64,000 bases of DNA from Paenibacillus glycanilyticus. GTDB taxonomy: Bacteria; Bacillota; Bacilli; Paenibacillales; Paenibacillaceae. The notes beneath the pieces are model-generated. The model was not told the origin of the DNA and searched no databases. It saw only the letters and a program-made list of their open reading frames with translations. The position numbers were made by a program, and so were the translations under genes. This document shows positions 27,603-36,310 of the stretch, piece after piece. How positions within the stretch are numbered: position 1 is the first letter of the stretch; every line of letters begins with the position of its first letter. The stretch is from the NCBI RefSeq assembly GCF_023715145.1, contig NZ_JAMBNP010000002.1, positions 806,001 to 870,000 on the forward strand, read 5' to 3'.

Positions 27603-29099
27603 ATGGTGTTATCCATTAAACCTTATCAATTTTGGTTTGTTACGGGCAGTCAGCATTTGTACGGACCTGAGACGCTTGAAGAAGTAGCGGTCCATTCGCA
27701 AAGCATTACGGCAGGATTAAATGAATCTTCTAATCTTCCATTCGAGATTGTATACAAACCGGTAGTAACAACGCCGGAAGAAATCTATCAGGTGTGCCTG
27801 GATGCGAAAGCGGATTCAAACTGTGCTGGCGTTATTGCCTGGATGCACACCTTCTCGCCAGCGAAAATGTGGATCAGAGGGCTTTCCGAGCTTCGCAAGC
27901 CGCTTCTGCATCTGCATACACAATATAACAGCAACATTCCATGGGATACGATCGACATGGACTTCATGAACACGAACCAGTCTGCTCATGGCGACCGTGA
28001 ATTCGGTCATATTTTTGCCCGTCTGGGAATCGACCGCAAAGTGGTTACCGGACATTGGGAAGACGGAGAAGTCCAAGCCCGCGTAGGCGCTTGGATGAAT
28101 TCCGCTGCGGCGTACATGGAGAGCAAAACGCTTAAGATCGCAAGATTCGGTGACAATATGCGTCAAGTAGCCGTTACCGAAGGCGATAAAGTGGAGGCTC
28201 AAATCCAGCTTGGCTGGACAATAGATGGATACGGCATCGGCGATCTGGTAGCTAGCATGAACGAAATTAGCGATGCGGAAGTTCAAGATCTGCTCAACGA
28301 GTACAGCGAACGTTATGAGATTGCAAGCAGCGTACGCGATAATGCCGATTCCTGGGCAGCCATTGAAGAGCAGGCCAGAATCGAGCTTGGCATGAAGCGT
28401 TTCCTGCAAGCAGGCGGTTATACCGCATTTACAACAACCTTCGAAGATCTGCACGGCATGAAGCAGCTTCCGGGTTTGGCTGTGCAACGCCTGATGGAGC
28501 AGGGTTACGGCTTCGGCGGCGAAGGAGATTGGAAGACTTCCGCGCTTACTCGCATTATGAAGCTGATGGCCGGCAATATCGGCACTTCCTTCATGGAAGA
28601 CTATACTTATCATTTGGAAAAAGGCAATGAAATGATTCTTGGCGCTCATATGCTTGAGGTATGTCCAACGATCGCGGAGAGCAAGCCCCGCATTGAAGTA
28701 CATCCGCTTGGTATCGGCGGCAAAGCTGATCCTGCGCGCATTATTTTCGATGGCAAAGCAGGCGAGGCGGTTAACGCTTCTCTGGTTGATCTCGGCAACC
28801 GTTTCCGACTGATTATTAGCGAAGTTGACGCTGTTAAGGTAGAAAAGGATATGCCTAATTTGCCTGTTGCCCGCGTTCTGTGGAAACCGCGTCCATCGCT
28901 TCGCGATTCGGCAGAGGCATGGATCTACGCAGGCGGCGCGCATCATACGGTGCTTTCGTACGTTGTCACGACCGATCAGCTTGTTGACTGGGCCGACATG
29001 CTTGGCATTGAGGTTGTCGTGATCGACAGCAACACTACAATCCGCCAGTTCCGCCAAGAACTGCGCTGGAATGAGCAGAGCTACGGCCGTCGCCGCTAG
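27603..29099 (+). CDS. araA: L-arabinose isomerase
   Basis: 498 aa. The ATG at 27603 has CTAGGAGGAAT directly upstream; an upstream in-frame ATG at 27552 falls inside the operator region and lacks a site. It converts L-arabinose to L-ribulose, the first step of the arabinose pathway. Conserved parts include FVTGSQHLYG at the N-terminus, the metal and catalytic acids in GFGGEGDWKTSA and SFMEDYTYHL, and the histidines in GAHMLEV and GGAHHTV. No araB or araD is adjacent, so the pathway is split over the genome; two AraR boxes control it. Confidence 0.97.
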   Translation: MVLSIKPYQFWFVTGSQHLYGPETLEEVAVHSQSITAGLNESSNLPFEIVYKPVVTTPEEIYQVCLDAKADSNCAGVIAWMHTFSPAKMWIRGLSELRKPLLHLHTQYNSNIPWDTIDMDFMNTNQSAHGDREFGHIFARLGIDRKVVTGHWEDGEVQARVGAWMNSAAAYMESKTLKIARFGDNMRQVAVTEGDKVEAQIQLGWTIDGYGIGDLVASMNEISDAEVQDLLNEYSERYEIASSVRDNADSWAAIEEQARIELGMKRFLQAGGYTAFTTTFEDLHGMKQLPGLAVQRLMEQGYGFGGEGDWKTSALTRIMKLMAGNIGTSFMEDYTYHLEKGNEMILGAHMLEVCPTIAESKPRIEVHPLGIGGKADPARIIFDGKAGEAVNASLVDLGNRFRLIISEVDAVKVEKDMPNLPVARVLWKPRPSLRDSAEAWIYAGGAHHTVLSYVVTTDQLVDWADMLGIEVVVIDSNTTIRQFRQELRWNEQSYGRRR

Positions 29100-29112
29100 C
29101 ATAGGAAAATGA

Positions 29113-29147
29113 AAGGCCACGGTTCTTAGGAACCGTGGCCTTTTTTT
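29113..29147 (+). terminator. Terminator after araA
   Basis: Stem AGGCCACGGTTC/GAACCGTGGCCT with a 4-nt loop, followed by seven T. Confidence 0.95.
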
Positions 29148-29148
29148 A

Positions 29149-30249
29149 TTAGTTAAACAGAATCTCATGATCTATTCCTGCGGCTGCGAATTGAAGCAGC
29201 TTCTCGCCTTCTGCGATCAGATCTTCCTGTTCTTCCTTGGTGAGCGGTCGGAAGGGATCGATGATGAGGACAGCCTTCTGGCTGCTCCTTTCGATTGACC
29301 ATATTCCTTCAATATATCCATTCAAGAGAATGGTTGAGCGAAGGATGCCGTTCGCCGTAAGGATCCGTTTGCCATATGCAGTGTCCATGAACCGGGAGCG
29401 ATCGGCTATGCCAAGCAGCATTTGATCGAATTCTCCTAGGTAACGGGCAGGCGGAGCAAGATCAGCCTCCGGACGAGGAGCGTCCGGCAGATCAAATAAC
29501 TCATTGCCCCGTTCATCACGGAAGACAACAAGCTGCGGCCGAAGTTGTTCGAAATATTCCTTCAGGCGGGTAAGACCGGACCAAGCTTGCATATCCTTGA
29601 CCGTTGCCGGTCCATAAGCGGCCAGGTATCTCCGTACAAGCTTTTCGATATCTGGTTGTGCATGCAGGGGCTGTTCCAGCCATACCTCAGCGGAGGTATG
29701 GGTCGCTTGACCGCTTTCCCCCCATAATCCGCGCGGCGGAATTTGAATGAGGGGGACAAAGGTACGTACAGCAGCAGAAAGTGCTTCCTGGTCCGTATCT
29801 GGCCAAGCTTGCGCCAGCAGCTTGCCGAGCTCGTTGAACGTGCGAGGCTGTTCCTCGACAAGCCTTCTGCCTTCAGCCGTCAGGGAGGCAAGATCAACGG
29901 AGGCAAGACGTTTGCCGAAGCTTCCGTTGAGCGCGCGTTCATGTAAGGTCTGCACCCAAGGCCTAAGGAGCAGGCAGTCGCTTGCGGATACCAAGTGGAG
30001 AGTGGACCGCATAAGGGCAATCCTTACCGCCCGGCGACCGGAAATCAGCGCAGATAATTGAGATTGTTCAAATCCCTCTAGCCTTGTCCAAAGCGAATAA
30101 TAAGGAGCATTTGGTGCTTGTGCCTGCAAGCCGATAAACCACTCCAACGTATCCAGAACCGGCATGTCCGAACGGGAGAGCAGCATTTGCCTGGCTAATA
30201 ATGCTCGGTTAAGCTCAAGTGAGCTTATGTTTTGTGCCTCATACGCCAT
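29149..30249 (-). CDS. Winged-helix DNA-binding protein of the AlkX/YcaQ-related family (PF06224)
   Basis: 366 aa from the ATG at 30249 (MAYEAQN), 9 nt after CGAGGTG. The order of phrases matches the PF06224 family: LLARQMLLSR and FIGLQAQAPNAPYYSLW near the N-terminus, AVRIALMRSTLHLVSA, RRYLAAYGPATVKDMQAWSG, then ARYLGEFDQMLLG. Relatives include DNA glycosylases for bulky or crosslinked lesions, whose key motif is QxQ or QxD; the first phrase here has QAQ at about residues 54-56 of the full frame. A DNA-repair function is therefore possible, but many members are annotated only as winged-helix proteins. Confidence 0.8.
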   Translation of the reverse strand: MAYEAQNISSLELNRALLARQMLLSRSDMPVLDTLEWFIGLQAQAPNAPYYSLWTRLEGFEQSQLSALISGRRAVRIALMRSTLHLVSASDCLLLRPWVQTLHERALNGSFGKRLASVDLASLTAEGRRLVEEQPRTFNELGKLLAQAWPDTDQEALSAAVRTFVPLIQIPPRGLWGESGQATHTSAEVWLEQPLHAQPDIEKLVRRYLAAYGPATVKDMQAWSGLTRLKEYFEQLRPQLVVFRDERGNELFDLPDAPRPEADLAPPARYLGEFDQMLLGIADRSRFMDTAYGKRILTANGILRSTILLNGYIEGIWSIERSSQKAVLIIDPFRPLTKEEQEDLIAEGEKLLQFAAAGIDHEILFN

Positions 30250-30412
30250 ATTCGTCAGCACCTCGCGGCAAGAATCTATTTCCAATTAGAGTAGCTTTCT
30301 TTGAGGCAACTTACAAGTCTTGATTGTAAGAGAGAACAGGAGAAGAAGGGGATTCGCACAAACGTATAGAATGCTGTAATTAGTAATTTTTATGTGATTG
30401 GAGCGCGAATCG

Positions 30413-30733
30413 ATGAGTTCAATACTTGAACTAAAGAGGACAAGCCAATACTCAAATTGGCTGAGAAACTTTAGAGTGTTCTTTAATGGCATCGAGTACG
30501 AGAAAATCGCTAATGACGAAACGATCAGATATGAGCTGGTACCTGGGGAATATGAGCTATTTGTAAAGATAGACTGGTGCGGAAGCAATCGATATGATTT
30601 CACCATTGGGGAGAATGAAATCATCCAATTGGAGTGCGGATGCCCGATTATAGGCTGGAAGCTTTTCGTACAACCGTTCATTATGCCGTACTATATCTTC
30701 TTTAACACGAACAAGTATTTATATATCAAATAG
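30413..30733 (+). CDS. Hypothetical protein
   Basis: 106 aa from the ATG at 30413, 9 nt after TTGGAG. A beta-rich sequence (IRYELVPGEYELFVKIDW) with a single CGC pair and a hydrophobic C-terminal stretch (WKLFVQPFIMPYYIFF) that may touch the membrane. No family recognised. It is followed by a terminator within 10 bp and has no co-directional neighbour, so it is a single-gene unit. Confidence 0.6.
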   Translation: MSSILELKRTSQYSNWLRNFRVFFNGIEYEKIANDETIRYELVPGEYELFVKIDWCGSNRYDFTIGENEIIQLECGCPIIGWKLFVQPFIMPYYIFFNTNKYLYIK

Positions 30734-30736
30734 AAT

Positions 30737-30759
30737 AAGCCGGCTGCGCCGGCTTTTTT
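30737..30759. terminator. Terminator between convergent genes
   Basis: AAGCCGGC-TGC-GCCGGCTT followed by TTTTTA; it ends just before the stop of the MFS gene on the other strand and probably serves both. Confidence 0.85.
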
Positions 30760-30760
30760 A

Positions 30761-32005
30761 TCATGATCGGGAGGATACTGCCGTATTCTCACGGGCTGCT
30801 GCCGGTACGGATGCTTTGTTCTTCCTGCCTGCAAACAGGCTGACCAAATAAACAAGCATAAAGATCACCATCGCAACCGCGGCGTAGCGGTACATCACCG
30901 AGTAGCTTGTAGCTGAAGCGATGATGCCAAGCAGCATCGATCCGGCAGCTACGCCTAGGTCAATCGTATTGTAATATAAGCTGTTTGCGAAGCTGACTTG
31001 ATGAGGCGCAGCCTCTCGCAGCATCCAAGCTTGCGTGGTGGGCTGAATCGCGCCAAAGCCAAATCCGTACAGCAAGGCTGACACGATAATTAAAGGAAGC
31101 GAGTGGGCATACGACAGGATGATCAGACTAGCAATAACGACAAGCGCTCCCGGGATAACAATCGGCATAGGACCGCGGCGGTCGAACAGCTTGCCGGAGA
31201 TTGGACGAATAACAAATACCGTAAATACAATAAATAAGAAGAACAGGCCGATCTGGTCAATATGGTTCTGTGCGCCGTAGAGGGCGATAAAGCCAAGAAT
31301 ACCGCCGTAAGTAACGGACATTAATACATTAAGTAAAGCGGGGACCATCATCCGAGCGGCGGATGTTCCGGAAGAACGCTCACTTGCATTTGCAGCATTA
31401 GCCTTCTGCGACGAATCCGCATGATCCGGCTGCTTTGGAATACTGCGCGTAACAAGCAGTAACGGGATAATAAGAACGAGAGCAATCGTGCCGATCATGG
31501 CAAGAGAAGTAAACCCGAATTCCTTAATGACAGACAGGCCGATCATTGGACCAAGAGACATGGCAATACTTGTAGAGAGACCGAAGTAGCCGATCCCTTC
31601 GCCCGTTCTTTTCTTGGGAATAATCTGGGATACCAGGGTTGGGATAATCGTGCTTGTCATCCCGAAGCCAACGCCGAATATCGCGCGCAACACGAGCAAC
31701 GATGTCATGGAGCCTGCGAACGGATAGAGAACAGTTGCGATTGCAGCCAATACCAATCCAACAAATAGGATGACATTGCGGTGAACCTTGCGAAGCAGCG
31801 CCGCCGTAACGAATCGGGTTACGATTGCCGCAAGGGCAAACAAGCTGGTCACAAGACTAAGCGCAAAGTTATTCGGATGAAATTGTTCTTTCGCATAAGT
31901 AGGAAATGGAGAGAGCAGCATCTGCAGGCTCAGGAACAGCAGCAAATAGCTGACCGTCAACGTTACAAAGGTCCGGCTCCAAAGTTTGTCTGGTTGTATG
32001 TTCAT
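30761..32005 (-). CDS. Major facilitator superfamily transporter
   Basis: 414 aa with twelve predicted membrane helices and a cytoplasmic loop rich in Ser/Ala at about residues 195-215, as in drug and sugar efflux MFS proteins. Motifs include the charged loop GKLFDRRGPMP after helix 8. It lies 9 bp downstream of a marR gene on the same strand and shares an AAGGAG site that overlaps the marR stop. Efflux of a compound sensed by that MarR protein is the obvious inference; the substrate is unknown. Confidence 0.9.
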   Translation of the reverse strand: MNIQPDKLWSRTFVTLTVSYLLLFLSLQMLLSPFPTYAKEQFHPNNFALSLVTSLFALAAIVTRFVTAALLRKVHRNVILFVGLVLAAIATVLYPFAGSMTSLLVLRAIFGVGFGMTSTIIPTLVSQIIPKKRTGEGIGYFGLSTSIAMSLGPMIGLSVIKEFGFTSLAMIGTIALVLIIPLLLVTRSIPKQPDHADSSQKANAANASERSSGTSAARMMVPALLNVLMSVTYGGILGFIALYGAQNHIDQIGLFFLFIVFTVFVIRPISGKLFDRRGPMPIVIPGALVVIASLIILSYAHSLPLIIVSALLYGFGFGAIQPTTQAWMLREAAPHQVSFANSLYYNTIDLGVAAGSMLLGIIASATSYSVMYRYAAVAMVIFMLVYLVSLFAGRKNKASVPAAARENTAVSSRS

Positions 32006-32014
32006 GATGGGTCA

Positions 32015-32467
32015 TTACTCCTTTTCTTGCTCCAATAAGCTGGCGGTATGATCATTTAATCTCTTCAGCAGGCTTGTCATTTGCTCGTACTCCGCAGCGG
32101 ACATGACCTGGGCGATTTCGGCAATCATGCCATATTCAATCGGCTCAATAGCATCCGCCGTTAATCGGCCTTGCTCGGTAATGTATACCTGGAACGAACG
32201 CCGGTCATGCTCGCTGGCACGCTTGGTAACGAAGCCTTTCGCCTCAAGCGAGTCGAGAATTCTTGTCGTTGTAGGCTTGTCCTTGCCGGCACGGTCCGCA
32301 ATTTCCTTCTGAATCAAGCCGTCTTCCTCGCGTACGCGGAACAGCACCGCCCATTGCTCCGGGGTTAATCCGTATTCCTTAATGCGCGCAGCAAAGAAAT
32401 TCGTCAGCTTCCGGTAAGTCGCTCCGAGCAGGAAACCGATCGAATGATCCAATCCTTTCTGATGCAT
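32015..32467 (-). CDS. MarR-family regulator of the adjacent MFS gene
   Basis: 150 aa. The winged helix spans about residues 33-110: LTPEQWAVLF, QKEIADRAGKDKPTTTRILD, then wing KRASEHDRRSFQVYIT. First gene of a marR-MFS operon. Its promoter is nearly ideal and overlaps a perfect dyad, so it most likely represses itself and the transporter until an inducer binds. The start ATG follows GGAGCGTGATG at slightly long spacing. Confidence 0.93.
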   Translation of the reverse strand: MHQKGLDHSIGFLLGATYRKLTNFFAARIKEYGLTPEQWAVLFRVREEDGLIQKEIADRAGKDKPTTTRILDSLEAKGFVTKRASEHDRRSFQVYITEQGRLTADAIEPIEYGMIAEIAQVMSAAEYEQMTSLLKRLNDHTASLLEQEKE

Positions 32468-32486
32468 TATTCATCACGCTCCAAAT

Positions 32487-32504
32487 TAGTTGTCTTAACA
32501 ACTA
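32487..32504. promoter_or_regulatory. MarR operator
   Basis: TAGTTGT-CTTA-ACAACTA, a perfect dyad with 7-bp arms, overlapping the -10 of the marR promoter. The same arm occurs again as TAACAACTAT at 32511-32520, a direct repeat 15 bp away inside the promoter spacer. Confidence 0.75.
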
Positions 32505-32529
32505 TATGCCTAACAACTATTTTTGTCAA
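32501..32529 (-). promoter_or_regulatory. Promoter of the marR-MFS operon
   Basis: On the minus strand TTGACA (32529-32524), exactly 17 bp, TATAGT (32506-32501). Eleven of twelve hexamer bases match the vegetative consensus. Confidence 0.85.
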
Positions 32530-32603
32530 ACCGAAAATATAGGATTGGAATGACATGAACAGGGGAAAATAAACGGACTACACATAGAGGAGAATAGCGA
32601 GGA

Positions 32604-33398
32604 ATGAGAAAACAATCATCGTGGATCCATTCATTCTGGATCGCAGCCGTACTGTCTTTATTGATTGCCCAGCATCCGGCTGAGGCATTGCAGGGACCGT
32701 TTCATTTTGGGTTCAAGAAAAGCGTGGGCGGGCAGCTGCCTTCGATTAACGAAGAAGGCTTCAAGGATATCGTCATGAAGCATGGGGCGATTTTTCTTGG
32801 GGATACATCGAAAAAAGAGCTGTATCTGACCTTCGATAACGGCTACGAGAATGGGTATACGCCGAAGGTACTCGATGTGCTGAAGGAAAAGCAGGTGCCC
32901 GCGATTTTCTTCGTAACGGGACATTATGTGAAGGATCAGCCGGAGCTGGTTAAACGGATGGCAAGCGAGGGTCATCTGGTGGGGAACCACTCCTGGAGTC
33001 ATCCGGATATGACTCAAATCTCCTCCCAGCAAATTCAAACGGAGCTGGAAAAGGTAAGGGAGCAGGTCAATGCGTTGACCGGTCAGCAGGCCATGACTTA
33101 TTTGAGACCGCCAAGAGGCATCTTCAGCGATAATGTGCTTGCCGTAAGCAAGGAGTCGGGATATACGAATGTATTCTGGTCCGTTGCCTATAAGGATTGG
33201 GATGTTAACGCGCAAAAAGGAGCGGGCTTCGCCTTTAATCAAGTCGTCGCACAGCTTCACCCCGGAGCGGTTATCCTGCTTCATACCGTATCCAAAGATA
33301 ATGCTGCCGCGCTCGGCTCAATAATTGACGAAGCCCGCAAGCAAGGCTATGAATTTAAAAGTCTTGACCAGATGACGGTCAAGACTTATGGAAATTAA
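32604..33398 (+). CDS. pdaA: Polysaccharide deacetylase PdaA (spore cortex muramic lactam formation)
   Basis: 264 aa. Signal peptide about residues 1-28. The NodB domain carries the family-specific motifs LTFDNGYENGYT (Asp-Asn where chitin deacetylases have Asp-Asp), GNHSWSHPD, YLRPPRG and the C-terminal VILLHTVSKDNA. PdaA removes the acetyl group from N-acetylmuramic acid after peptide cleavage, a step to the muramic delta-lactam needed for germination enzymes to recognise the cortex. It implies a spore former. GAGGAGAATAGCGAGG precedes the ATG. A hairpin lies within its last codons. Confidence 0.94.
   Translation: MRKQSSWIHSFWIAAVLSLLIAQHPAEALQGPFHFGFKKSVGGQLPSINEEGFKDIVMKHGAIFLGDTSKKELYLTFDNGYENGYTPKVLDVLKEKQVPAIFFVTGHYVKDQPELVKRMASEGHLVGNHSWSHPDMTQISSQQIQTELEKVREQVNALTGQQAMTYLRPPRGIFSDNVLAVSKESGYTNVFWSVAYKDWDVNAQKGAGFAFNQVVAQLHPGAVILLHTVSKDNAAALGSIIDEARKQGYEFKSLDQMTVKTYGN
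33359..33387 (-). terminator. Hairpin in the 3' end of pdaA, possible terminator of the aminotransferase gene
   Basis: Perfect 11-bp repeat AAGTCTTGACC/GGTCAAGACTT with a 7-nt loop; on the minus strand it is followed by TTTAAATT. It lies inside the last codons of pdaA, 15 bp past the stop of the convergent aminotransferase gene. Confidence 0.5.
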
Positions 33399-33401
33399 CT
33401 A

Positions 33402-34496
33402 TTAACGCGAGATCAGATGCTCGGAAGGCTCCAGAACAACGGACCAGCCGAACGTATCCTCCACTGTGCCTCTTTGAATACCGGTCAGCGTGTCGTACAG
33501 CTTTTGCGACAGCTCGCCGGTATTTCCTTCGTTAATGACATACCGAGTTCCTTCCCAAGTCAATTCCCCGACCGGAGAAATAACGGCTGCCGTACCCGTA
33601 CCAAACGCTTCAACAAGGCGGCCTTCCTGATGGGCAGTAATGACCTCGTCGATCGACAGCTGTCTTTCTTCAACAGGCACGTTCATATGCTTGAGAAGAC
33701 GGATAATCGAATCACGCGTAATGCCGTCCAGGATACTGCCGTTCAGGGCAGGCGTTACCACAGTGCCGTCGATGTTGAAGAAGACGTTCATGCTGCCAAC
33801 TTCCTCAATATATTTGCGGTGAACGCCGTCCAGCCACAGAACCTGGGAAGCGCCTTGCGCATAAGCCTCTTCCTGCGCTTTCAAGCTTGCCGCGTAGTTG
33901 CCCGCTGTTTTCGCATTGCCCACGCCGCCGCGGACAGCGCGAACGTACTGTGATTCCACGTGAATTTTTACAGGATGAATGCCTTCCGCGTAATACGAGC
34001 CTACCGGAGACATGATGATCATGAACATGTATTGCGTGGACGCATTAACGCCAAGCTGGGCTTCCGTCGCAATAACGAACGGACGCACATACAGGGAAGT
34101 TTCGGCATCGGACGGGATCCAATCGCGGTCAGTCAGAATAAGCTGCTTCAGTGCTTCAAGCGCCAGTTCCTCGTCCACTTGAGGAATGCTTAGACGCGCG
34201 TTGGAGCGGTTGAGACGCGCCATATTTTGCTCCGGACGGAACAGTCGGATTTTGCCATCACTGGTCAAGTAAGCTTTCAGGCCTTCAAAGATCGTCTGAC
34301 CATAATGGAACACTTTAGCCGCGGGATCAAGCGAAATCGGCTGATAAGGCACAACGCGCGGGTTATACCAGCCAGTAGCCGCATCATAGTCCATGATGAA
34401 CATATGATCCGTATAATACTTGCCAAATCCGAGCTCGGATGCTTTCGGTTTTTGTTTCTTGTTCGTAGAAAGTTCTATTGTGATGGTCTGATTCAT
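33402..34496 (-). CDS. ilvE: Branched-chain amino acid aminotransferase
   Basis: 364 aa, class IV PLP aminotransferase. The Schiff-base lysine is Lys196 in [10 protein letters not shown]; other family marks are [34 protein letters not shown] and [11 protein letters not shown]. It transfers amino groups in the last step of Leu, Ile and Val synthesis and the first of their breakdown. Length and the N-terminal extension fit the Bacillus YbgE/YwaA type. AAGGAGAG precedes the ATG. A lysR gene is divergent, 116 bp away. No T-box leader was found in that gap. Confidence 0.95.
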   Translation of the reverse strand: MNQTITIELSTNKKQKPKASELGFGKYYTDHMFIMDYDAATGWYNPRVVPYQPISLDPAAKVFHYGQTIFEGLKAYLTSDGKIRLFRPEQNMARLNRSNARLSIPQVDEELALEALKQLILTDRDWIPSDAETSLYVRPFVIATEAQLGVNASTQYMFMIIMSPVGSYYAEGIHPVKIHVESQYVRAVRGGVGNAKTAGNYAASLKAQEEAYAQGASQVLWLDGVHRKYIEEVGSMNVFFNIDGTVVTPALNGSILDGITRDSIIRLLKHMNVPVEERQLSIDEVITAHQEGRLVEAFGTGTAAVISPVGELTWEGTRYVINEGNTGELSQKLYDTLTGIQRGTVEDTFGWSVVLEPSEHLISR

Positions 34497-34583
34497 CGTC
34501 TTTGATCTCTCCTTGTTGCTAGTTATAGTTGAATCGTACCATGACAGTCGATATATTTAAAGTATCTGTTTTATCGTGTACGC

Positions 34584-34598
34584 ATACCGAAAAGGTAT
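34584..34598. promoter_or_regulatory. LysR-type box (T-N11-A)
   Basis: ATACC-GAAAA-GGTAT, a perfect 5-bp dyad that fits the T-N11-A rule. It lies 15 bp before the lysR start and within the divergent promoter region shared with the aminotransferase gene. Confidence 0.5.
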
Positions 34599-34612
34599 AT
34601 TGGAGGCTGGTA

Positions 34613-35503
34613 ATGGATATTCGACAGTTGAGGTACTTTTTGGCGATTGCCAAGGAAGGACAAATTACCCGGGCAGCAAAAGCGCTCAATATGGAGCAGC
34701 CTCCGCTTAGCCGTCAGCTAAAGCTGATGGAAGACGAGCTTGGCGTCACCTTGTTTGACCGGAGCGGGAAGGGGCTTACACTGACGCATGCCGGCGAACT
34801 GCTGCGGAACAAGGCGGAGAAGCTGCTGCAGGAATTTAATGAGACCATCCACGAGGTGAAGGAGCTTGATGCGGGACTTCACGGCACGCTGGCAATTGGC
34901 TCCGTTGTATCCTGTATTTCGCTGCTTCCGAAGCCCATAGAGCAATTCCGCAGGCTGTATCCGAATGTCACGTTCAAAATATGGGAAGGTGACCACTTCA
35001 TCCTCGGTAGCCTGCTGGAGAAGAGGGATATTGAGCTGATCGTAGCGAGGCTCCCGTTTGAATCAACTCTACATACACAGCCATACTCCGTCCTGCCGCT
35101 TCCTTCTGACCCTTATGTTGCTGTCCTGCCGACTGGCTGGGTAAGCGACCCGGATAAAAACACGATGCTCATGTGCGAGCTTGCGGATATGCCGTTCCTG
35201 ACCCTCAAGACGGACAAAACGATCGGGATGCATCACCGCGTGATGATTGAGGCGAGAGCGCATGGCTTCGAGCCGAGGGTCATCTGCGAATGCTCGAGCG
35301 TAGCCATTATCGTCGCTCTGGTGGCAGCCGGCATCGGGGCAACCGTATTTCCGAAGTCCGTAATGGCTTCCTTTCCGCTTCCGACCATAAAAATGCTCGC
35401 GATCTCGGATGCGGATTTTCAATCGGATGTCGGCATAATCTGGCTAAAGGACAGGTATCTGTCGAAGAGTGCCCGCAACTTCATCCGTTTGTTCGAAGAA
35501 TGA
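34613..35503 (+). CDS. LysR-family transcriptional regulator
   Basis: 296 aa from the ATG at 34613, behind TTGGAGG; the frame is open 84 bp further upstream but without a site. N-terminal winged helix: MDIRQLRYFLAIAKEGQITR then PPLSRQLKLMEDELGVTLFDR. The rest is the periplasmic-binding-protein-like effector domain (about 90-296). It is divergent from ilvE, and a T-N11-A dyad lies just before it. Autoregulation and control of the aminotransferase are plausible. The effector is unknown. Confidence 0.92.
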   Translation: MDIRQLRYFLAIAKEGQITRAAKALNMEQPPLSRQLKLMEDELGVTLFDRSGKGLTLTHAGELLRNKAEKLLQEFNETIHEVKELDAGLHGTLAIGSVVSCISLLPKPIEQFRRLYPNVTFKIWEGDHFILGSLLEKRDIELIVARLPFESTLHTQPYSVLPLPSDPYVAVLPTGWVSDPDKNTMLMCELADMPFLTLKTDKTIGMHHRVMIEARAHGFEPRVICECSSVAIIVALVAAGIGATVFPKSVMASFPLPTIKMLAISDADFQSDVGIIWLKDRYLSKSARNFIRLFEE

Positions 35504-35542
35504 AAAAAAGGATGCAGCATCGTATGCTGCATCCTATTCTTT
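35502..35542. terminator. Bidirectional terminator between lysR and greA
   Basis: AGGATGCAGCAT-CGT-ATGCTGCATCCT, perfect 12-bp arms, with an A-run on the left and T-rich tail (ATTCTTT) on the right. Confidence 0.88.
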
Positions 35543-36017
35543 ACGAACTTGCTTTGATCTCAAGAAGCTCATATTTGATGACACCAATCGGCGCATCCAC
35601 GCTAATCGTAGCTCCGACGGTTTTGCCCATAAGCGCTTGACCCATCGGGCTCTCGTAGGAGATCTTGTTCTCGAATACATCCGCTTCCGCCGGTCCAACC
35701 AGGCGGTATTCGATTTTCTCCGATACTTCAATGTCGTTCAGCACAACGATCGAGCCTACGCCTACTTTTGTTGTGTCTGCCGAATTGGATACGCGTGCCG
35801 TCTTCAGCATTTTCTCCAGCTGCGAAATACGCGTTTCCATAAAAGCCTGGTCATCCTTGGCCGAATGGTATTCGCTGTTTTCCTTCAGGTCGCCATAGCT
35901 GATGGCTACTTTCAGACGATGCGCCAATTCGGACCGTTTGACCGTCTTCAGCTCCTCCAGCTCATCCTCTAATTTCTTAAGACCTTCAGGGGTTAAAATA
36001 ATTTCGTTTTTTGCCAA
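35541..36017 (-). CDS. greA: Transcript cleavage factor GreA
   Basis: 158 aa from the TTG at 36017, 9 nt after TAGGAG; a TTG 9 bp earlier touches that site and is unlikely. N-terminal coiled coil (KKLEDELEELKTVKRSELAHRL) with the acidic tip region GDLKENSEY, then a C-terminal FKBP-like domain with SPMGQALMGK. GreA enters the secondary channel of RNA polymerase and makes it cut backtracked RNA. Length is standard. Confidence 0.96.
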   Translation of the reverse strand: MAKNEIILTPEGLKKLEDELEELKTVKRSELAHRLKVAISYGDLKENSEYHSAKDDQAFMETRISQLEKMLKTARVSNSADTTKVGVGSIVVLNDIEVSEKIEYRLVGPAEADVFENKISYESPMGQALMGKTVGATISVDAPIGVIKYELLEIKASS

Positions 36018-36310
36018 GCTCGACAACTCCTACCGTTGATATCATGTGATTCGCTTCCTACATCTTACACTATCCATTAGGGAAAAGAAACTTGGGCAAG
36101 GCGCCCAGCAAGAGTCTAAAACTAACAAATATCTAACTAAAAAGCAATCGAAAACTCAAATTTATAGTGTAGGATAAATCGTGCTGGCATCATGTAAAAT
36201 TTTTACTTGGAATGATCTCGCGCAATATCCGGTAAGATCGCCGGACTTGCTTCCTTTAAGCTGAGGTCTTTTTGCCGCGCCGACATTCAAGAGAGGGTGC
36301 ATAATTAGAA

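Noticed and set aside
27816..29168. 450-aa frame antisense to araA
   Set aside because: It is a shadow of the highly conserved araA; no ribosome site and no family phrase.
34497..34612. T-box leader for the branched-chain aminotransferase
   Set aside because: The gap is only 116 bp and lacks the T-box bulge sequence and terminator/antiterminator pair.
36279..36286. SigD-type -10 GCCGACAT before the chemoreceptor gene
   Set aside because: No TAAA lies at the required 15-bp distance; the nearest TAAG is at 18.
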